A program made the translations under genes and the position numbers. The notes beneath the pieces were generated by a model that did no database searches, was not told the DNA's origin, and saw only the letters and a list, made by a program, of their open reading frames with translations. DNA of 64,000 bases, taken from contig JBAIAC010000130.1 of assembly GCA_037349315.1 (NCBI GenBank), positions 434,001 through 498,000 on the forward strand, in the 5' to 3' direction. The stretch is from Chelydra serpentina. Lineage: Eukaryota > Chordata > Testudines > Chelydridae. Shown piece by piece: positions 63,457-64,000 of the stretch (position 1 is its first letter; each line of letters begins with the position of its first letter).

Positions 63457-64000
63457 TCACACTGCTTGTTCCCAGGGGGAGTTTTATCCGCGCTACACCG
63501 CTTGTTCCCGGACGGGACGCTATTCAGGGAACACCTCTTGTTCCCAGGGGGAGGATTATCAGCATCACACTGCTTGTTCCCGGACGGGACGCTATTCAGG
63601 GAACACCTCTTGTTCCCCAGGGGAGTGCTATCTGCGTAACACCACTTGGTCCCGGGGGAGTATTATCAGCATCACACTGCTTGTTCCCAGGGGGAGTTTT
63701 ATCCACGCTACACCGCTTGTTCCCAGACGTGACGCTATTCAGGGAACACCTCTTGTTCCCAGGGGGAGTATTATCGGCTTCACACTGCTTGTTCCCAGTG
63801 GGAGTTTTATCCGCGCTACACCGCTTGTTCCCGGACGGGACGCTATTCAGGGAACACCTCTTGTTCCCAGGGGGAGGATTATCAGCATCACACTGCTTGT
63901 TCCCGGACGGGACGCTATTCACGAGACACTTCTTGTTCCCAGGGGGAGTATTATCAGCTTCACACCGCTTGTTCCCGGACGGGACGCTATTCAGGGAACA
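63457..64000 (+). repeat. Right-edge satellite segment
   Basis: About fifteen monomers continue to the window edge without any change of character. The variant order (ttttatccgcg, B, gattatcagc, B, agtgctatctgcgtaac, 35-bp A, ttttatccacg, agacgtgac B) is the one used at several other blocks. A cttggtcccggg start at 63,646 and a cagtgggag monomer near 63,795 are private changes. The array plainly extends past the window. Confidence 0.85.

Larger units (their letters stand above)
1..64000 (+). repeat. Continuous 36-bp satellite DNA array spanning the whole window
   Basis: Every stretch I read is a head-to-tail series of monomers of about 36 bp, nearly all starting with cttgttccc (variants cttcttccc, cttgttacc, cttgttcgc, ctagttccc) and ending in acactg, acaccg, acacca or acacct. 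All monomers have the same orientation. No unique sequence, transposon, simple-repeat tract or gene interrupts them, and both window edges lie inside the array. Monomers fall into types A and B, which share the start, a central ggg and tat, and the acac end, so they probably descend from one ancestral unit (inference). The family is not one I can name. Known satellites of this architecture occur in heterochromatin of eukaryotes. Whether this one is centromeric, pericentromeric, subtelomeric or sex-linked cannot be told from the sequence. Confidence 0.97.

Noticed and set aside
1..64000. CRISPR array (repeat unit of about 36 bp)
   Set aside because: CRISPR needs identical repeats separated by unique spacers. 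Here monomers abut each other with no spacer, and vary among themselves.
1..64000. CENP-B box (nttcgnnnnanncgggn)
   Set aside because: The closest candidates, cttgttcgcacggggag and cttgttcgtacggggag, have ttcg and cggg too close together. I found no match on either strand by eye.
1..64000. G-quadruplex motifs
   Set aside because: Each monomer has one g4-g5 run, but runs are more than seven bases apart, so the usual four-run pattern is not met.
1..64000. Transposable element, retroviral or telomeric repeat insertions
   Set aside because: No long terminal repeats, target-site duplications, poly-A tails, coding domains or ttaggg-like runs were seen anywhere.
1..64000. tRNA, rRNA or other structured RNA genes
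   Set aside because: No stretch departs from the monomer pattern for long enough to hold one.

Overview
The whole 64 kb window is one uninterrupted satellite DNA array. I find no gene, RNA gene, transposable element or unique-sequence island. The sequence is built from head-to-tail monomers of about 36 bp that nearly all begin cttgttccc on the + strand. I saw no inverted monomer and no foreign insertion. An array this long and pure points to a eukaryotic chromosome, in a centromeric, pericentromeric, subtelomeric or similar heterochromatic block. I do not recognise the repeat family, so I name no species. CpG sites are frequent, and many monomer variants look like CpG to TpG or CpA transitions. 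That would fit a genome with cytosine methylation, but this is inference.

Two monomer types alternate. Type A has the core cccagggggag followed by a variable middle (tattatc, taatatc, ttttatc, gattatc or tgctatc). Type B has the core cccggacgggacgctat and ends in gggaacacct or a variant. A-A runs occur and B is always flanked by A; I saw no B-B pair. Two length variants are common: a 35-bp A monomer (one base lost in the ccc/ggg tract) and a 32-bp A monomer with an agatct (BglII) site. All longer repeat periods equal a whole number of monomers minus the few bases lost in these short monomers.

Above the monomer level the array is a mosaic of higher-order repeats (HORs) copied at many scales. 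From left to right: a 1.2-kb block repeated 3,231 bp later; a 3.9-kb block at 1,229-5,165 repeated at 10,756-14,692; an 1,863-bp tandem pair at 5,727-9,388; a 714-bp pair near 9.3-10.4 kb; a 4.5-kb block at 12,198-16,733 repeated 27,232 bp away at 39,430-43,965; a 4.5-kb block at 18,515-23,030 repeated at 24,533-29,013 and partly at 32,780-34,910; a 1,292-bp pair at 27,250-29,850; a 1,254-bp array at 30,593-33,255; a 533/534-bp pair and a 610-bp pair at 34.7-38.8 kb; the most regular HOR, 3,443 bp, in two full copies plus a partial third at 44,308-52,340; a 1,614-bp pair at 54,416-57,643; a 1,435-bp pair at 58,930-61,750; and a 611-bp pair at 62,375-63,456. The right end (after about 54 kb) lacks two variants that mark the rest of the array, so it has a different amplification history.

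Because 36 is divisible by 3 and the monomers contain few stop codons, long open reading frames appear in several frames on both strands. They are by-products of the repeat, and I annotate none as coding. Block boundaries below were set by eye from shared variants and constant offsets, and are good to about one monomer (36 bp) unless stated.
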